Shown: positions 16,860-26,108, numbered from the stretch's first letter. The stretch is 64,000 nucleotides of DNA from Paraburkholderia oxyphila NBRC 105797 (GCF_000685075.1 NZ_BAYD01000042.1:1-64000), one strand, 5' to 3'. Program-made: numbers and translations. The notes: generated from the sequence alone by a model not told the origin.

Positions 16860-17792
16860 CTATGCTTCGTCGGCCACGATGCGTGCAAACTCGTCCGCCG
16901 CGGCCGAAAAGCGCTGGGCGAGAAAATCCAGCAGCACCCTGACGCGCGGCGCCATGTAGTGACTGCGGGGATAAAGCGCATGCACTGGCGCATGGGGCGT
17001 GCGCCACTCCGGCAGCACCACCGCCAGGCGGCCGGCCTTCAGGTCGGCCCCGACGTCCCAGATCGACTTCATGACGAGGCCATACCCGTCCACGGCCCAC
17101 TCGCGCGCCAGCGCGCCGTCGTTCGTCTCGCGGGCTTTCGCGAGCGGCACGGTGAACGTTTCGGTTTCCCCCTTGCGTCGGAAGCGCCACTCGTGGGCGG
17201 ACGACGCGCCCGTACCCAGCACGATGAAATCGAATCGTTCGAGCTCGCCGGGATGCTGAGGTACGCCGTGCGAAGCAAGATAGGCCGGAGACGCGCACAG
17301 GAGGCGCCGGTTCGGCGCAAGCGGCTTCGCGATGAAAGAGCTATCGGGAGGGACACCAAAGCGTATCGCCAGGTCGATATTGTCCTGCAACAGATCCGAA
17401 AGCGAATCGGACAACACCATGGAAAAAAGGACGTCGGGATACTCCGCACTGAAGGCGTCGAGCCATCCCTTCAGGACATGCCGGCCAAAATCGGAGGTCG
17501 CGGAAATTCGCACCTTGCCGCGCACCACGCTGCGCCCGGCCTGTAGCGCGGCATGCGCGTCATCGAGCGCCTGCAGCGCCAGCTGGCAGTGCTCCAGATA
17601 GGTTCGCCCTTCTTCGGTCAGGCGCAACTTGCGCGTCGTCCGCTCGAAAAGCCGGGTATTCAGCGTCGTCTCCAGCCTCACGAGCCTCGCACTGGCCGCC
17701 GCGGGCGACAGTCCGAGCTTGCGCCCAGCCACCGACAGCCCGCCGAGGCTAGCCGCTTCGACAAAAAGACGGATGTCAGCAAGGCTCTCCAC
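16860..17792 (-). CDS. LysR-family transcriptional regulator
   Basis: A 310-residue LysR protein starting MESLADIRLFVEAASLGG. The HTH spans about 18-40 (LSVAGRKLGLSPAAASARLV), followed by TRLFERTTRKLRLTEEG and an effector domain. It is divergent from the VOC/OYE/SDR genes that start at 17897, with a 104-bp gap, and is their likely regulator. Confidence 0.9.
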   Translation of the reverse strand: MESLADIRLFVEAASLGGLSVAGRKLGLSPAAASARLVRLETTLNTRLFERTTRKLRLTEEGRTYLEHCQLALQALDDAHAALQAGRSVVRGKVRISATSDFGRHVLKGWLDAFSAEYPDVLFSMVLSDSLSDLLQDNIDLAIRFGVPPDSSFIAKPLAPNRRLLCASPAYLASHGVPQHPGELERFDFIVLGTGASSAHEWRFRRKGETETFTVPLAKARETNDGALAREWAVDGYGLVMKSIWDVGADLKAGRLAVVLPEWRTPHAPVHALYPRSHYMAPRVRVLLDFLAQRFSAAADEFARIVADEA

Positions 17793-17896
17793 GATATTTC
17801 CATTGTTGTTGAAAATCCTTCAAAGGATAGCTCAATTATCAAACCGGGGATTCTTCAACAAAATGGCTGCACTCGTTCAGACCATGAGCAGAATCC

Positions 17897-18334
17897 ATGC
17901 ATCTCGACCACGCATCGATCGTCACGCGTGACCTCCACGGTACGCTGCGCTTCTTCCGGGACGTCGCCGGACTGACCGAAGGACCGCGCCCGCCATTCGG
18001 CGTCGCCGGCCACTGGCTCTATGGCAACGGCCGGCCGCTCCTGCACATCGTGCTCGCGACGATACCCGCGCCGGACGGACTCTGCTCGCCCCGCATCGAT
18101 CACGTCGCGTTTCGTGTCGACAGCCATGACGAATGGAAAAGGCTGATCGAGCGCCTGCACGCTACGGCTACGCACTACAACCTCGCCGAGGTACCGCACA
18201 CCCAGCAACGCCAACTGTTTGTGCGCCTGAGTCCGAACGTCGCCGTCGAATTCGTGGCGCCGCTCGATTTTACGGATTGCCAACACGGAGAGTCGGACTC
18301 CCGTTCCGTGCGCTCTTCCCTTTCGGAGATTTAG
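17897..18334 (+). CDS. VOC-superfamily (glyoxalase/extradiol-like) protein
   Basis: A 145-residue vicinal-oxygen-chelate protein. The first module is MHLDHASIVTRDLHGTLRFF with metal-type His4; the second has IDHVAFRV and closes with VAVEFVAP. Such proteins are glyoxalases, isomerases, resistance proteins or ring-cleavage dioxygenases. Only one pair of beta-alpha-beta-beta-beta modules is present, so it would act as a dimer. It ends four bases before the OYE gene, in the same operon. Confidence 0.75.
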   Translation: MHLDHASIVTRDLHGTLRFFRDVAGLTEGPRPPFGVAGHWLYGNGRPLLHIVLATIPAPDGLCSPRIDHVAFRVDSHDEWKRLIERLHATATHYNLAEVPHTQQRQLFVRLSPNVAVEFVAPLDFTDCQHGESDSRSVRSSLSEI

Positions 18335-18337
18335 TCC

Positions 18338-19492
18338 ATGTCAAGCAGCACTTCCCCCCTCTTTCAGCCTGTTGTCGTGGCAGGCCATGCGCTCCCGCAT
18401 CGCGTTGCACTTGCGCCGATGACCCGCGCACGCAGCACGCAACCCGGCGACGCAGCCAACGCGATGATGGCCCAGTACTACGCGCAGCGCGCATCGGCCG
18501 CGCTGATCGTCACCGAGGCGTCGCAGATCTCTCCGCAAGGCAAGGGCTATTCGTTCACGCCCGGCATCTATAGCACCGAACAGGTCGTGGGATGGCGCCT
18601 CGTTACGGACGCCGTTCACGCAAAGGGCGGCCGGATCTTCGTTCAGTTATGGCATGTTGGACGTATGTCGCATCCGGATTTCCATGATGGCGCGTTGCCC
18701 GTTGCGCCGTCCGCGATTCCGTTCGATGGTCAGATCTGGAAGGTCAACGCGACGACCGGCGTCGGCGAAATGGTGCAGTGCCCGACTCCGCGCGAACTGT
18801 CGGTCGATGAGATCCGCGCGATCGTGAACGACTTCCGGCGCGCCGCGCGCAACGCGATGGACGCGGGCTTCGATGGCGTGGAAATTCACGGTGCGAATGG
18901 TTATCTCGTCGACCAGTTCCTGCGCACCACGTCGAATACGCGGACCGACGAATACGGCGGTTCGCGTGCCAATCGCCTGCGCTTCCTGCGCGAAGTGGTC
19001 GACGCGGTTTCCGAAGAGATCGGCGCGGAGCGCACCGCCATCCGCCTCGCCCCGTTCCTGACCGCGCGCGGCATGGCATGCCCGGACATTCTGCCGACGA
19101 TCCTCGAAGCCGCCGAATTCCTGCAGGCTCGCGGCGTCGCTTACGTGCACCTCGTCGAAGCCGACTGGGACGACGCGCCGGAATTCACCGAGACGTTCCG
19201 CGAGTCGCTCCGTGCCCGCTTCGCGCGGCCGATCGTCGTCGCAGGCAACTACGACCGTGCGAAGGCAGAATGGGTGCTGTCGAAGGGTTACGCCGACGTG
19301 GTCGCATTCGGTCGCCCCTTCGTGGCAAATCCGGATTTCCCGCGTCGCCTCGCCGAAGGCCTGCCGCTGGCCAGCTTCGACGGCAGCACGCTGTTTGGCG
19401 GTACGGACCGCGGCTATCTCGACTACCCCGCGTGGTCCGGCGCCGCAGCCTCGGCAAACGAAACGCTGGACACCGAAACGGTAGAAGCCTGA
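18338..19492 (+). CDS. Old Yellow Enzyme-family FMN alkene reductase (NemA-like)
   Basis: A 384-residue FMN barrel. The N-terminus LFQPVVVAGHALPHRVALAP is typical. The substrate pair H184/N187 and Y189 lie in VEIHGANGYL, followed by DQFLRTTSNTRTDEYGGS and the FMN phosphate site ADVVAFGRPFVANPD. It reduces activated C=C bonds of enones, maleimides or nitro compounds using NAD(P)H, in the cytoplasm. It follows the VOC gene by three bases and precedes an atypical SDR gene. Confidence 0.92.
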   Translation: MSSSTSPLFQPVVVAGHALPHRVALAPMTRARSTQPGDAANAMMAQYYAQRASAALIVTEASQISPQGKGYSFTPGIYSTEQVVGWRLVTDAVHAKGGRIFVQLWHVGRMSHPDFHDGALPVAPSAIPFDGQIWKVNATTGVGEMVQCPTPRELSVDEIRAIVNDFRRAARNAMDAGFDGVEIHGANGYLVDQFLRTTSNTRTDEYGGSRANRLRFLREVVDAVSEEIGAERTAIRLAPFLTARGMACPDILPTILEAAEFLQARGVAYVHLVEADWDDAPEFTETFRESLRARFARPIVVAGNYDRAKAEWVLSKGYADVVAFGRPFVANPDFPRRLAEGLPLASFDGSTLFGGTDRGYLDYPAWSGAAASANETLDTETVEA

Positions 19493-19516
19493 GCACCCAT
19501 CGTCGAACGTTCCGCT

Positions 19517-19542
19517 GCTGGCGCGACACGAAGCGCGCCAGC
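19517..19542. terminator. Hairpin between OYE and SDR genes
   Basis: Perfect 9-bp arms GCTGGCGCG (19517-19525) and CGCGCCAGC (19534-19542) with an 8-nt loop sit in the 85-bp gap. It may partly terminate or stabilise the upstream transcript. Confidence 0.45.
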
Positions 19543-19577
19543 GCGGTTCCCCTGCACTCCCCCTCTGGAGACTCAGC

Positions 19578-20291
19578 ATGAGCAAACTCGAATCAGCCAA
19601 GGTACTCGTCGTCGGCGGAAGTTCCGGGATCGGCCTTGCAACGGCAAAGGCATTCGCGGAACAAGGCGCGCACGTCGTGATCGCATCGCGCAGCGCAGCG
19701 AAACTCGAAACCGCCGTCGCGCAGATTGCCGGCAAGGTCACGCACGTCGTGCTCGACACCACCGATGAGGCCGCGGTCGAAGCCTTCTTCGCGACGTCGG
19801 GTCAATTCGATCACGTCGTCATCTCGGCGGCACAGACGCCTGGCGGCCCGGCACGCAAGCTCCCGCTGCAGGACGCCTATACGGCCATGAACAGCAAGTT
19901 CTGGGGTGCTTACCGCGTCGCACGCCTCGTCGATATCGCGCCTGGCGGATCGCTGACGTTCGTCTCGGGCTTTCTCAGCGTGCGGCCGAGCGGCGGCTCC
20001 GTACTGCAAGGCGCAATCAATGCCGCGCTCGAAGCACTGGCGCGCGGCCTCGCGCTCGAACTGGCTCCCGTGCGGGTCAACACCGTTTCGCCGGGTCTCA
20101 TCGCGACGCCGCTGTGGGACAAACTCGATGCGCAGGCACGCCAGACCATGTACGACGGTGCCGCAGCACGCTTGCCCGCGCGTCGTGTGGGTCAAGCCGA
20201 AGACGTTGCCAATGCCGTCGTTTATCTCGCAACGACACCGTTCGCAACCGGATCGACTGTTCTGGTCGATGGCGGCGGCGCGATCGCCTGA
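19578..20291 (+). CDS. Atypical SDR-family protein lacking the YxxxK pair
   Basis: A 237-residue Rossmann protein. The cofactor motif VGGSSGIGLATA (about 12-23) and a basic residue after strand 2 (ASRSA) indicate NADP binding. Catalytic-position Ser130 is present (TFVSGFLS). Where Tyr and Lys of the YxxxK motif belong, the alignment to helix NAALEALARG gives Q144 and N148. The C-terminal VRVNTVSPGLIATPLW and ATGSTVLVDGGGAIA are normal. The length is a little short for the class. It may be a non-reductive member, or it may use other residues. Confidence 0.8.
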   Translation: MSKLESAKVLVVGGSSGIGLATAKAFAEQGAHVVIASRSAAKLETAVAQIAGKVTHVVLDTTDEAAVEAFFATSGQFDHVVISAAQTPGGPARKLPLQDAYTAMNSKFWGAYRVARLVDIAPGGSLTFVSGFLSVRPSGGSVLQGAINAALEALARGLALELAPVRVNTVSPGLIATPLWDKLDAQARQTMYDGAAARLPARRVGQAEDVANAVVYLATTPFATGSTVLVDGGGAIA

Positions 20292-20347
20292 TATGAAATT
20301 GCTGACCGCCTTTGCACGAGCGTGAACCCGCTCTGCTCGACAATGAC

Positions 20348-20379
20348 AGCAGCACACGCCACCGGCGAGGCGTGCTGCT
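20348..20379 (+). terminator. Hairpin terminator after SDR gene
   Basis: Arms AGCAGCACACGCC (20348-20360) and GGCGTGCTGCT (20369-20379) pair with a two-base bulge around an 8-nt loop, 57 bp after the SDR stop. Confidence 0.5.
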
Positions 20380-20419
20380 GTAAGCGGTCACATTCTCCCA
20401 CCACGGATTTCATCCCCAC

Positions 20420-21499
20420 ATGAAAACGCTTCGCTTGCTTGCATCGCTGACTGTAGCGGCGACACTCACTGTCTCGTCTGTCGTTGCGCTCGACGCCTTC
20501 GCGCAAACAGCGACCTCTGCGTCTGCCCCGGCTGCCACCCAGGACGCTCCGGTCTATGGGGCCGAACTGCAGGGCTTCGACTACCCGTGGCCCGTCAAGT
20601 GGTTCAAGTTTCACTCGCAACGACAGGACGTGCAGATGGCCTACATGGACGTCCCGCCAGCGCCGCAGACCGCCAACGGTCGTACCGCCGTTCTGCTGCA
20701 CGGCAAGAACTACTGCGCGGCCACCTGGGGGCCGACCATCGGCGCGCTGTCGAAAGCCGGCTATCGTGTGATTGCGATGGACCAGATCGGCTTCTGCAAA
20801 TCGACCAAGCCGGACAACTATCAGTTCACGTTCCAGCAGCTCGCGGCCAATACGCACGACCTGCTTGCCTCGCTGGGTATCCAGAACGCGACGATCATCG
20901 GTCATTCGACGGGTGGCATGCTGGGCATCCGCTATGCGCTTCAGTACCCCGATCAGACCGAGCAACTCGTGCTCGTCGATCCGATCGGTCTCGAGGACTG
21001 GCGTGCGAAAGGCGTGCCGCCCGTATCGCTCGACCAGTGGTACGACCGTGAATTGCATACGTCGGCGGATCGTATCCGCAACTATGAACGGAACACCTAT
21101 TTCGCGGGCCAATGGCGTCCCGACTACGAACCCTGGGTGCAAATGCTGGCCGGCATGTTCCGCGGCCCCAATCGCGCGCGCGTGGCGTGGGATTCCGCCG
21201 AACTCTACGACATGATCCTGACGCAACCGGTCTACTACGAACTTCCGCAGATCAAGGCACCCACCTTGCTGATCATCGGCGACAAGGACACCACCGCGAT
21301 CGGGAAGGAGTTCGCACCGCCCGAGATCCGGCCGACACTCGGAAATTATCCGAAACTCGCGCATGAGGCCGTCGCAGCGATTCCGCACGCCAAGCTCGTG
21401 GAGTTTCCCGCATCGGGTCATGCGCCGCAGCTGCAGGAGACGGATGCCTTCAACGCCGCCTTGCTGCGTGGCATGGTGGAACTGCATAGCGCCAATTGA
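20420..21499 (+). CDS. Exported alpha/beta hydrolase (Ser nucleophile)
   Basis: A 359-residue protein. The signal peptide (MKTLRLLASLTVAATL to about DAFA/Q) is followed by an alpha/beta-hydrolase fold: VLLHGKNYCAATW as oxyanion loop, the nucleophile elbow IIGHSTGGM with S163, the acid region LLIIGDKDTTA, and the His in PASGHAPQLQ. It probably cleaves esters, lactones or C-C bonds of a substrate in the periplasm. It follows the SDR gene on the same strand and is followed by a LysR gene. Confidence 0.85.
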   Translation: MKTLRLLASLTVAATLTVSSVVALDAFAQTATSASAPAATQDAPVYGAELQGFDYPWPVKWFKFHSQRQDVQMAYMDVPPAPQTANGRTAVLLHGKNYCAATWGPTIGALSKAGYRVIAMDQIGFCKSTKPDNYQFTFQQLAANTHDLLASLGIQNATIIGHSTGGMLGIRYALQYPDQTEQLVLVDPIGLEDWRAKGVPPVSLDQWYDRELHTSADRIRNYERNTYFAGQWRPDYEPWVQMLAGMFRGPNRARVAWDSAELYDMILTQPVYYELPQIKAPTLLIIGDKDTTAIGKEFAPPEIRPTLGNYPKLAHEAVAAIPHAKLVEFPASGHAPQLQETDAFNAALLRGMVELHSAN

Positions 21500-21668
21500 G
21501 TCGATCAGCCTTGCTCCCCGGTGCTCCCAGTTGACTCGTGTCCGCTCGCGTTGGAGACTAAGCTACTCTCTGACTTTGTCCCGATGCCTCGCTTTCCGTG
21601 TGCGCAGGTATCCGGGCAGGTTCCCGCCGGACCCGCCGACTGCCTCTCCCGGACAGGCTGACCGCCAC

Positions 21669-22595
21669 ATGAACATCAACACCGTCGACCTCAACCTTCT
21701 TAAAGCCTTTGACGCGATGATGCGCGAACGCGCCGTCACGCGTGCCGGTGCGAGTATCGGTCTGTCTCAGCCCGCGATGAGTCACGCCCTGACTCGTCTT
21801 CGCGATATCTTTAATGACGAGTTATTCGTCCGAACATCCCGCGGCATGGATCCCACCGCCCGGGCACTCGCGCTGGCGGTGCCGATTCAAGGTGCAATAC
21901 AGGAACTGCGGACGGTACTCGAGTCGAACCTGCCATTCTCTCCGGCGACGGCGCACAGAACATTCTCCATCGGCATGACCGAGTACGCCGAAATCGCCCT
22001 CGTCGCGCAGCTTATCGCCACGGTGCGAGAGCAAGGAGAGCGAATCGATCTCCGCTTGCGCGGCGTGACAAAGGACCAGTACGTCTCCTTGCTCGACGAC
22101 GGCATACTCGACATTTTCATTGGCCACCTCGACGAACGTCACAGGCGCCTGCACACCATTGCGCTGCTCGAAGATCCGCTGGTGCTGGTCGCGTCCCGAA
22201 ACCACCCGATTCTCAGCAATCCGATAACCATCGACTCGTATGTCGCATGGCCTCACGTGCTGGTCTCACCAACCGGCGAAGCGCGTGGCCCCGTCGACTC
22301 GCTCCTGGCGAAAGAGGGTTTGAAGCGGCGTATTGCGACTACGGTAACCACATTTCTCGCCTTGCCACTCGCGCTGGAACAGAGTGATCTGATCGCGAGC
22401 ATTCCAAGGCAGGTGGCATATCAATTGAGCGATCGCTACGATCTGGCAATCGGGCGGCTCCCCTTCGAGCATCTCGTCGAAAGCGGCATGGCGTGGCATG
22501 AGCGCTCGACCGAAGACACGGCTCACCTCTGGCTACGGCAAACCATACAGAGCATTGCGACGTTGGGTCCCGGCAAAAGGAAAAGCGACGAGTGA
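21669..22595 (+). CDS. LysR-family regulator, NahR/PcpR/NodD-like subgroup
   Basis: A 308-residue LysR protein starting MNINTVDLNLLKAFDAMMRE, the signature of the NodD/NahR/PcpR group, with the HTH at about 22-44 (VTRAGASIGLSQPAMSHALT) and ELFVRTSRGMDPT after it. This subgroup often responds to aromatic compounds. The frame is open upstream, but ATG 21669 gives the canonical N-terminus. It converges with a glutathionyl-hydroquinone reductase gene, which fits a role in quinone or phenol catabolism. Confidence 0.88.
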   Translation: MNINTVDLNLLKAFDAMMRERAVTRAGASIGLSQPAMSHALTRLRDIFNDELFVRTSRGMDPTARALALAVPIQGAIQELRTVLESNLPFSPATAHRTFSIGMTEYAEIALVAQLIATVREQGERIDLRLRGVTKDQYVSLLDDGILDIFIGHLDERHRRLHTIALLEDPLVLVASRNHPILSNPITIDSYVAWPHVLVSPTGEARGPVDSLLAKEGLKRRIATTVTTFLALPLALEQSDLIASIPRQVAYQLSDRYDLAIGRLPFEHLVESGMAWHERSTEDTAHLWLRQTIQSIATLGPGKRKSDE

Positions 22596-22653
22596 CAACC
22601 CACTCCCCTGGGTATCATTCGTCGGTTGGCCTTCGGTCTTGCGAACAAACAGG

Positions 22654-23607
22654 TCAGCTGGCGTAGCTGAACGCAGCCAGGTCCGGACCCATGGGTATGA
22701 TCCGGCTCGGGTTGAGCTTGGTATGACTGCGGAAATAGTGATTTCTTATGTGCTTGAAGTTGACCGTGCGGCCCACACCCGGCAACTCGAACAGCCTTTT
22801 AACGTAATCCGCCAGACGGGGATAATCGGCTATCCGGCGTATATTGCATTTGAAATGAAAATAATAGACGCAATCGAACCGGATTAAGGTTGGAAAGAGG
22901 CGCAAATCCGCTTCCGTCAGCGCATGTCCGCACAGGAAGTCCTGCGTCTCGAGCAGTTGCTCGATGCGATCGAGCGACAGAAATAGCGCGCTAACGGCCT
23001 CCTCGTACTTTTCCTGCGACGTGGCAAATCCTGCCCGGTAGACCCCGTTGTTGATCGTCGCGTACACCCACTCGTTGACTTCGTCGATCCTGGTACGCAA
23101 GTGCTCCGGGTAAAGATTCGTGTCCGGATAAGGCGAAAACGCATTGAATGAATCGTTCATGATACGGATGATTTCAGACGACTCGTTGTTGACGATCTCT
23201 CCCGTATGTTTGTCGAGAAGGACGGGTACCGTAGCCCTCCCGGTGTAGTCGCTTCGGACCCGGGAATAGATCTCGTGCAGGTGGGCCGCCTGAAAGACGG
23301 GATCCGGATCGCCCCCCTGAAACTCCACGAACGACCACCCGTTTCCCCCCGTCTCCGGTGCAACGGTCGACATGGAAATCACGCTCTCCAGTCCCTTGAT
23401 GGCGCGCACCAAGATCGCTCTGTGCGCCCACGGGCACGCGTTCGAGACATAGAGGTGATATCTGCCTGCCTGCGCGCGATATTTCGCGGACGCCTCCGGA
23501 CTCACCCACTCTCGAAACGCCGACTGTGGCCGCACGAACTCCCCGCTGGCGTGCTGGCGGTAGGCGTCGTCATTGCTCAACCACGATCCGTTAATTAGCA
23601 TTCCCAT
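22654..23607 (-). CDS. Glutathionyl-hydroquinone reductase (Xi-class GST, PcpF/YqjG-like)
   Basis: A 317-residue cytoplasmic enzyme. Catalytic C58 lies in SNACPWAHRAIL, the CPWA motif of glutathionyl-hydroquinone reductases. VNNESSEIIRIMNDSFNAF and the C-terminal FDCVYYFHFKCNIRRI and FKHIRNHYF are family hallmarks, including the tyrosines that hold the hydroquinone. It removes glutathione from GS-hydroquinones using a second GSH. It is followed on the same strand by nothing but its own terminator region and preceded by the LigF-like GST gene, probably one transcript. Confidence 0.92.
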   Translation of the reverse strand: MGMLINGSWLSNDDAYRQHASGEFVRPQSAFREWVSPEASAKYRAQAGRYHLYVSNACPWAHRAILVRAIKGLESVISMSTVAPETGGNGWSFVEFQGGDPDPVFQAAHLHEIYSRVRSDYTGRATVPVLLDKHTGEIVNNESSEIIRIMNDSFNAFSPYPDTNLYPEHLRTRIDEVNEWVYATINNGVYRAGFATSQEKYEEAVSALFLSLDRIEQLLETQDFLCGHALTEADLRLFPTLIRFDCVYYFHFKCNIRRIADYPRLADYVKRLFELPGVGRTVNFKHIRNHYFRSHTKLNPSRIIPMGPDLAAFSYAS

Positions 23608-23645
23608 GTTTTACCTGCCCTATTTCATTTGCCGCAGGGAACCCG

Positions 23646-24422
23646 TCAGGCAGCAGCGAAATGCAGCATCCTTTGATGCTCTTCGCGGATACCGGGATAT
23701 TGCTGCGAAAGGAGTGCGCCCTCATAGAAGGCAATCGCATAGGAAGGCCGCGCCTTGACGCGCTCCATCCAGGCCTGAACGCCCGGTGCATTCTCCCAGA
23801 GGTACGCGTAACCCAGATCCTCCATGCGAATCAGCAGCGGAAGCACGCACAGATCCGCCAGCGTCAACTTGCCGTCAACGAGGTACGGCGCATCCTTGAG
23901 CACGGTCTCCATCCGCGCTGCGGTCTTGCGGATACTGTCCTCCGATTGATGCAGGCGCTCGATGCTGAAACCCTTTTCCTTGTTCATCTCGCCAAGAAAC
24001 TTGTCGCGTACGGGCTTCGAGGCCGCCAGCGCCTTGAACTCCTCATCGCTCATGTCCTTGAAGTGCCGCGCGAACGCCGCGTTGTACGACGGGAACCGGA
24101 CCGCCACCGTCGGCACCTCCTCGAAAAAACGCATCCACGCGCGCATGTTCGCCCGAGCCTTGTGATCGGCCGGCCGAAGCGGCGTTTGCGGATATTCCTC
24201 GTCGAGGTACTCCATGATGACCGACGAATCGATGATGGGAACCCCGTCGTGCACCAGCGTCGGCACCACGCCGTTCGGATTGAGCTTCAGATACTCGGGC
24301 GCCAGTTGCTCATTCTTGAACAGCTTCATGCGATGTTCGACAAAGTCCAAACCCTTCTCAGCCAGCGTCAGGCGTACCTTCTGGCTGCACGTCGATTGCA
24401 TTGCGTTATAAAGTTCCAGCAT
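23646..24422 (-). CDS. GST-superfamily protein, LigF (beta-etherase)-like
   Basis: A 258-residue protein. The thioredoxin domain (1-80) reads MLELYNAMQSTCSQKVRLTL, then LNPNGVVPTLVHDG and DSSVIMEYLDE for the glutathione site. The helical domain is long and has MSDEEFKALA, close to the insert of LigF, which cleaves the beta-aryl ether bond of lignin dimers with glutathione. The terminus is GIREEHQRML. The 38-bp gap to the reductase gene at 23607 suggests one operon that forms and then reduces glutathione adducts. Other activities, such as dehalogenation, are possible. Confidence 0.8.
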   Translation of the reverse strand: MLELYNAMQSTCSQKVRLTLAEKGLDFVEHRMKLFKNEQLAPEYLKLNPNGVVPTLVHDGVPIIDSSVIMEYLDEEYPQTPLRPADHKARANMRAWMRFFEEVPTVAVRFPSYNAAFARHFKDMSDEEFKALAASKPVRDKFLGEMNKEKGFSIERLHQSEDSIRKTAARMETVLKDAPYLVDGKLTLADLCVLPLLIRMEDLGYAYLWENAPGVQAWMERVKARPSYAIAFYEGALLSQQYPGIREEHQRMLHFAAA

Positions 24423-24493
24423 TTTTCTCTCCTTCCTCTCCAGTGCCTTCGTATTTCGTGGGTAAATGCCGCAGTGTCTGCCGGCTTGTCGAT

Positions 24494-24554
24494 CAATTTA
24501 CGCGCCGACCGCGCAACTGACCAATGCAATGTTGACATGTTGAAAATCTACGCG
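24494..24554 (-). promoter_or_regulatory. 61-nt promoter block shared with the GST remnant upstream of gor
   Basis: This block aligns without gaps to 42699-42759. Both begin CAATTTACGCG, share TGACCAAT at the same offset, have a GTT-ACATG core and end CGCG. Each lies about 70 bp upstream of a GST start reading MLELYNA. The shared core TGACCAAT..A.GTT.ACATG is a candidate site for a common regulator. Confidence 0.5.
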
Positions 24555-24696
24555 GCGAATGGACACCACTGATTACTCCCCAAATAATTTTCGCAATCCG
24601 AATTGATCAACGCATCTTCCGGCCATGGATGCCTCTCCAGGCAGCGTAAACTATCCGGGTGTGCCGGATCGCTCAGGCACGAACAACGCCTGGCTC

Positions 24697-25989
24697 TCAG
24701 ATCTGAATCATCGAGGTATCCGAGAAATGGGTCTTGTAGCGCTCCAGCGCCACATCGGAATCGAATTCCCCGACCATTTTCCCAACTACCACGGTCGCCA
24801 CCACATTGCCGATCGCCGTGAGCGTAGCCCGCCCGATAGACATGAACCGCTCGACGCCGAGCAGCAGCGTCACCCCCTCCACCGGCACCACATGCGTTGC
24901 GGCTACGGTCGCGGCGAGCACCACGAACGCGCTGCCTGTGACGCCCGCCGACCCTTTCGAAGTGAGCACCAGAACGAAAAGAATGCCGATCTGTTGGGAT
25001 AGCGAGAGATTGATCCCATACATCTGGGCTATGAACAGCACCGACATCGAGAGATAAAGCGCAGCACCGTCCTGATTGAACGAATAGCCCGTCGGCATCA
25101 CAAGCCCCACGACGCGCTTCGAACAGCCGAGCGCTTCGAGTTTCATCATCAAGGTTGGAAGAACGGCCTCGCTTGCGGCCGTACCGATGACGAGGACAAT
25201 TTCCTCCTTGCAGTACTTGAGCAGCAACCAGAGACTCAGGCCATTCATCCGTGCGATCAGGCCCAGCACCACGAAGACGAATACGATCATCGACAGATAC
25301 AGGTAGGCCAGCAGCTTGCCCAGTTCGACCAGCGACCCGATCCCATATTTGCCCACGCTGAAGGCCATCGCACCGAAGGCCGCAACAGGCGCGTACTTCA
25401 TGATGATCTTGATCGTGCCGAAAAAAACGAGTCCGAGCCGGTCGAAGAATTCCTCGATGGGCTTTCCTCTCTCGCCAAGCATGGATAGCGCACATCCCAG
25501 GAAAATCGAAAATATGATGATCTGAAGAAGGTCGCCGTTCGCGAAGGCTTTGACGGCGTTGTCCGGAAAAATTGCGACCAGCGTATCTGCCCACGAGATG
25601 GCCACGGGTTTGGACAGTCCCACGGCCGCAGTCTTCGAGAGCGAACCCACCGTGACTCCCACTCCGGGCCTAGTCAGGTTGGCGACCACCAGACCCATCA
25701 CCAGCGCCAGACTGCTGACCAGCTCGAAGTAGATGAGCGCGGTCAGGCCGATGCGGCCCGCTTTGCGCAGGTCTCCCGCGCTGGAAATACCCGTAACGAT
25801 AGTGATGAACACAATGGGCCCGATCACCATCTTGATCAAATGAACGAAGATATCGGCAAGCGGCTTGAGTCCCGTTGCGACGTCTGGATACAGATGCCCG
25901 ACTACTATGCCGATCACGACAGCCGCGACCACCTGAAACGTTCGTCCTCTGTACCAATGCCGTTTCCAGCTGGATACGAGCTTCGACAT
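24697..25989 (-). CDS. dctA: C4-dicarboxylate:cation symporter DctA
   Basis: A 430-residue inner-membrane transporter of the DAACS family that takes up succinate, fumarate, malate and sometimes aromatic-derived acids. Family features are FVHLIKMVIGPIVFITIVTG near the N-terminus, TAASEAVLPTLM (serine-rich hairpin region), GLVMPTGYSFNQDGAALYLS and LTSKGSAGVTGSAF. ATG 25989 has GGAGG five bases upstream and is preferred over the GTG at 26001. A perfect TGCAATCGATTGCA operator lies about 105 bp upstream, shared in type with the dioxygenase operon and porin. Confidence 0.93.
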   Translation of the reverse strand: MSKLVSSWKRHWYRGRTFQVVAAVVIGIVVGHLYPDVATGLKPLADIFVHLIKMVIGPIVFITIVTGISSAGDLRKAGRIGLTALIYFELVSSLALVMGLVVANLTRPGVGVTVGSLSKTAAVGLSKPVAISWADTLVAIFPDNAVKAFANGDLLQIIIFSIFLGCALSMLGERGKPIEEFFDRLGLVFFGTIKIIMKYAPVAAFGAMAFSVGKYGIGSLVELGKLLAYLYLSMIVFVFVVLGLIARMNGLSLWLLLKYCKEEIVLVIGTAASEAVLPTLMMKLEALGCSKRVVGLVMPTGYSFNQDGAALYLSMSVLFIAQMYGINLSLSQQIGILFVLVLTSKGSAGVTGSAFVVLAATVAATHVVPVEGVTLLLGVERFMSIGRATLTAIGNVVATVVVGKMVGEFDSDVALERYKTHFSDTSMIQI

Positions 25990-26094
25990 GCCTGCCTCCA
26001 CGTATTGAGTTTAATGGGCCCGATTCAGTCAGTGCGATCGCTCCTGCAATACGCCCGCCGCTCGACACCTCGAACTACGAAAGCACAAAGGTTA

Positions 26095-26108
26095 TGCAAT
26101 CGATTGCA
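26095..26108. promoter_or_regulatory. LacI-type operator upstream of dctA
   Basis: TGCAATCGATTGCA is a perfect 14-bp palindrome with a central CG, the form bound by LacI/GalR-family proteins. It lies between dctA and the lacI-family gene. Four further near-identical copies occur at 31050, 31204, 32591 and 32748. Confidence 0.8.

Noticed and set aside
20222..21487. Long open frame opposite the exported hydrolase gene
   Set aside because: It mirrors the hydrolase gene codon for codon and has no recognisable domain; a GC-rich shadow frame. The same applies to other long antisense frames at 10740-11882, 50722-53208, 55328-56410, 57659-58993 and 60294-61508.
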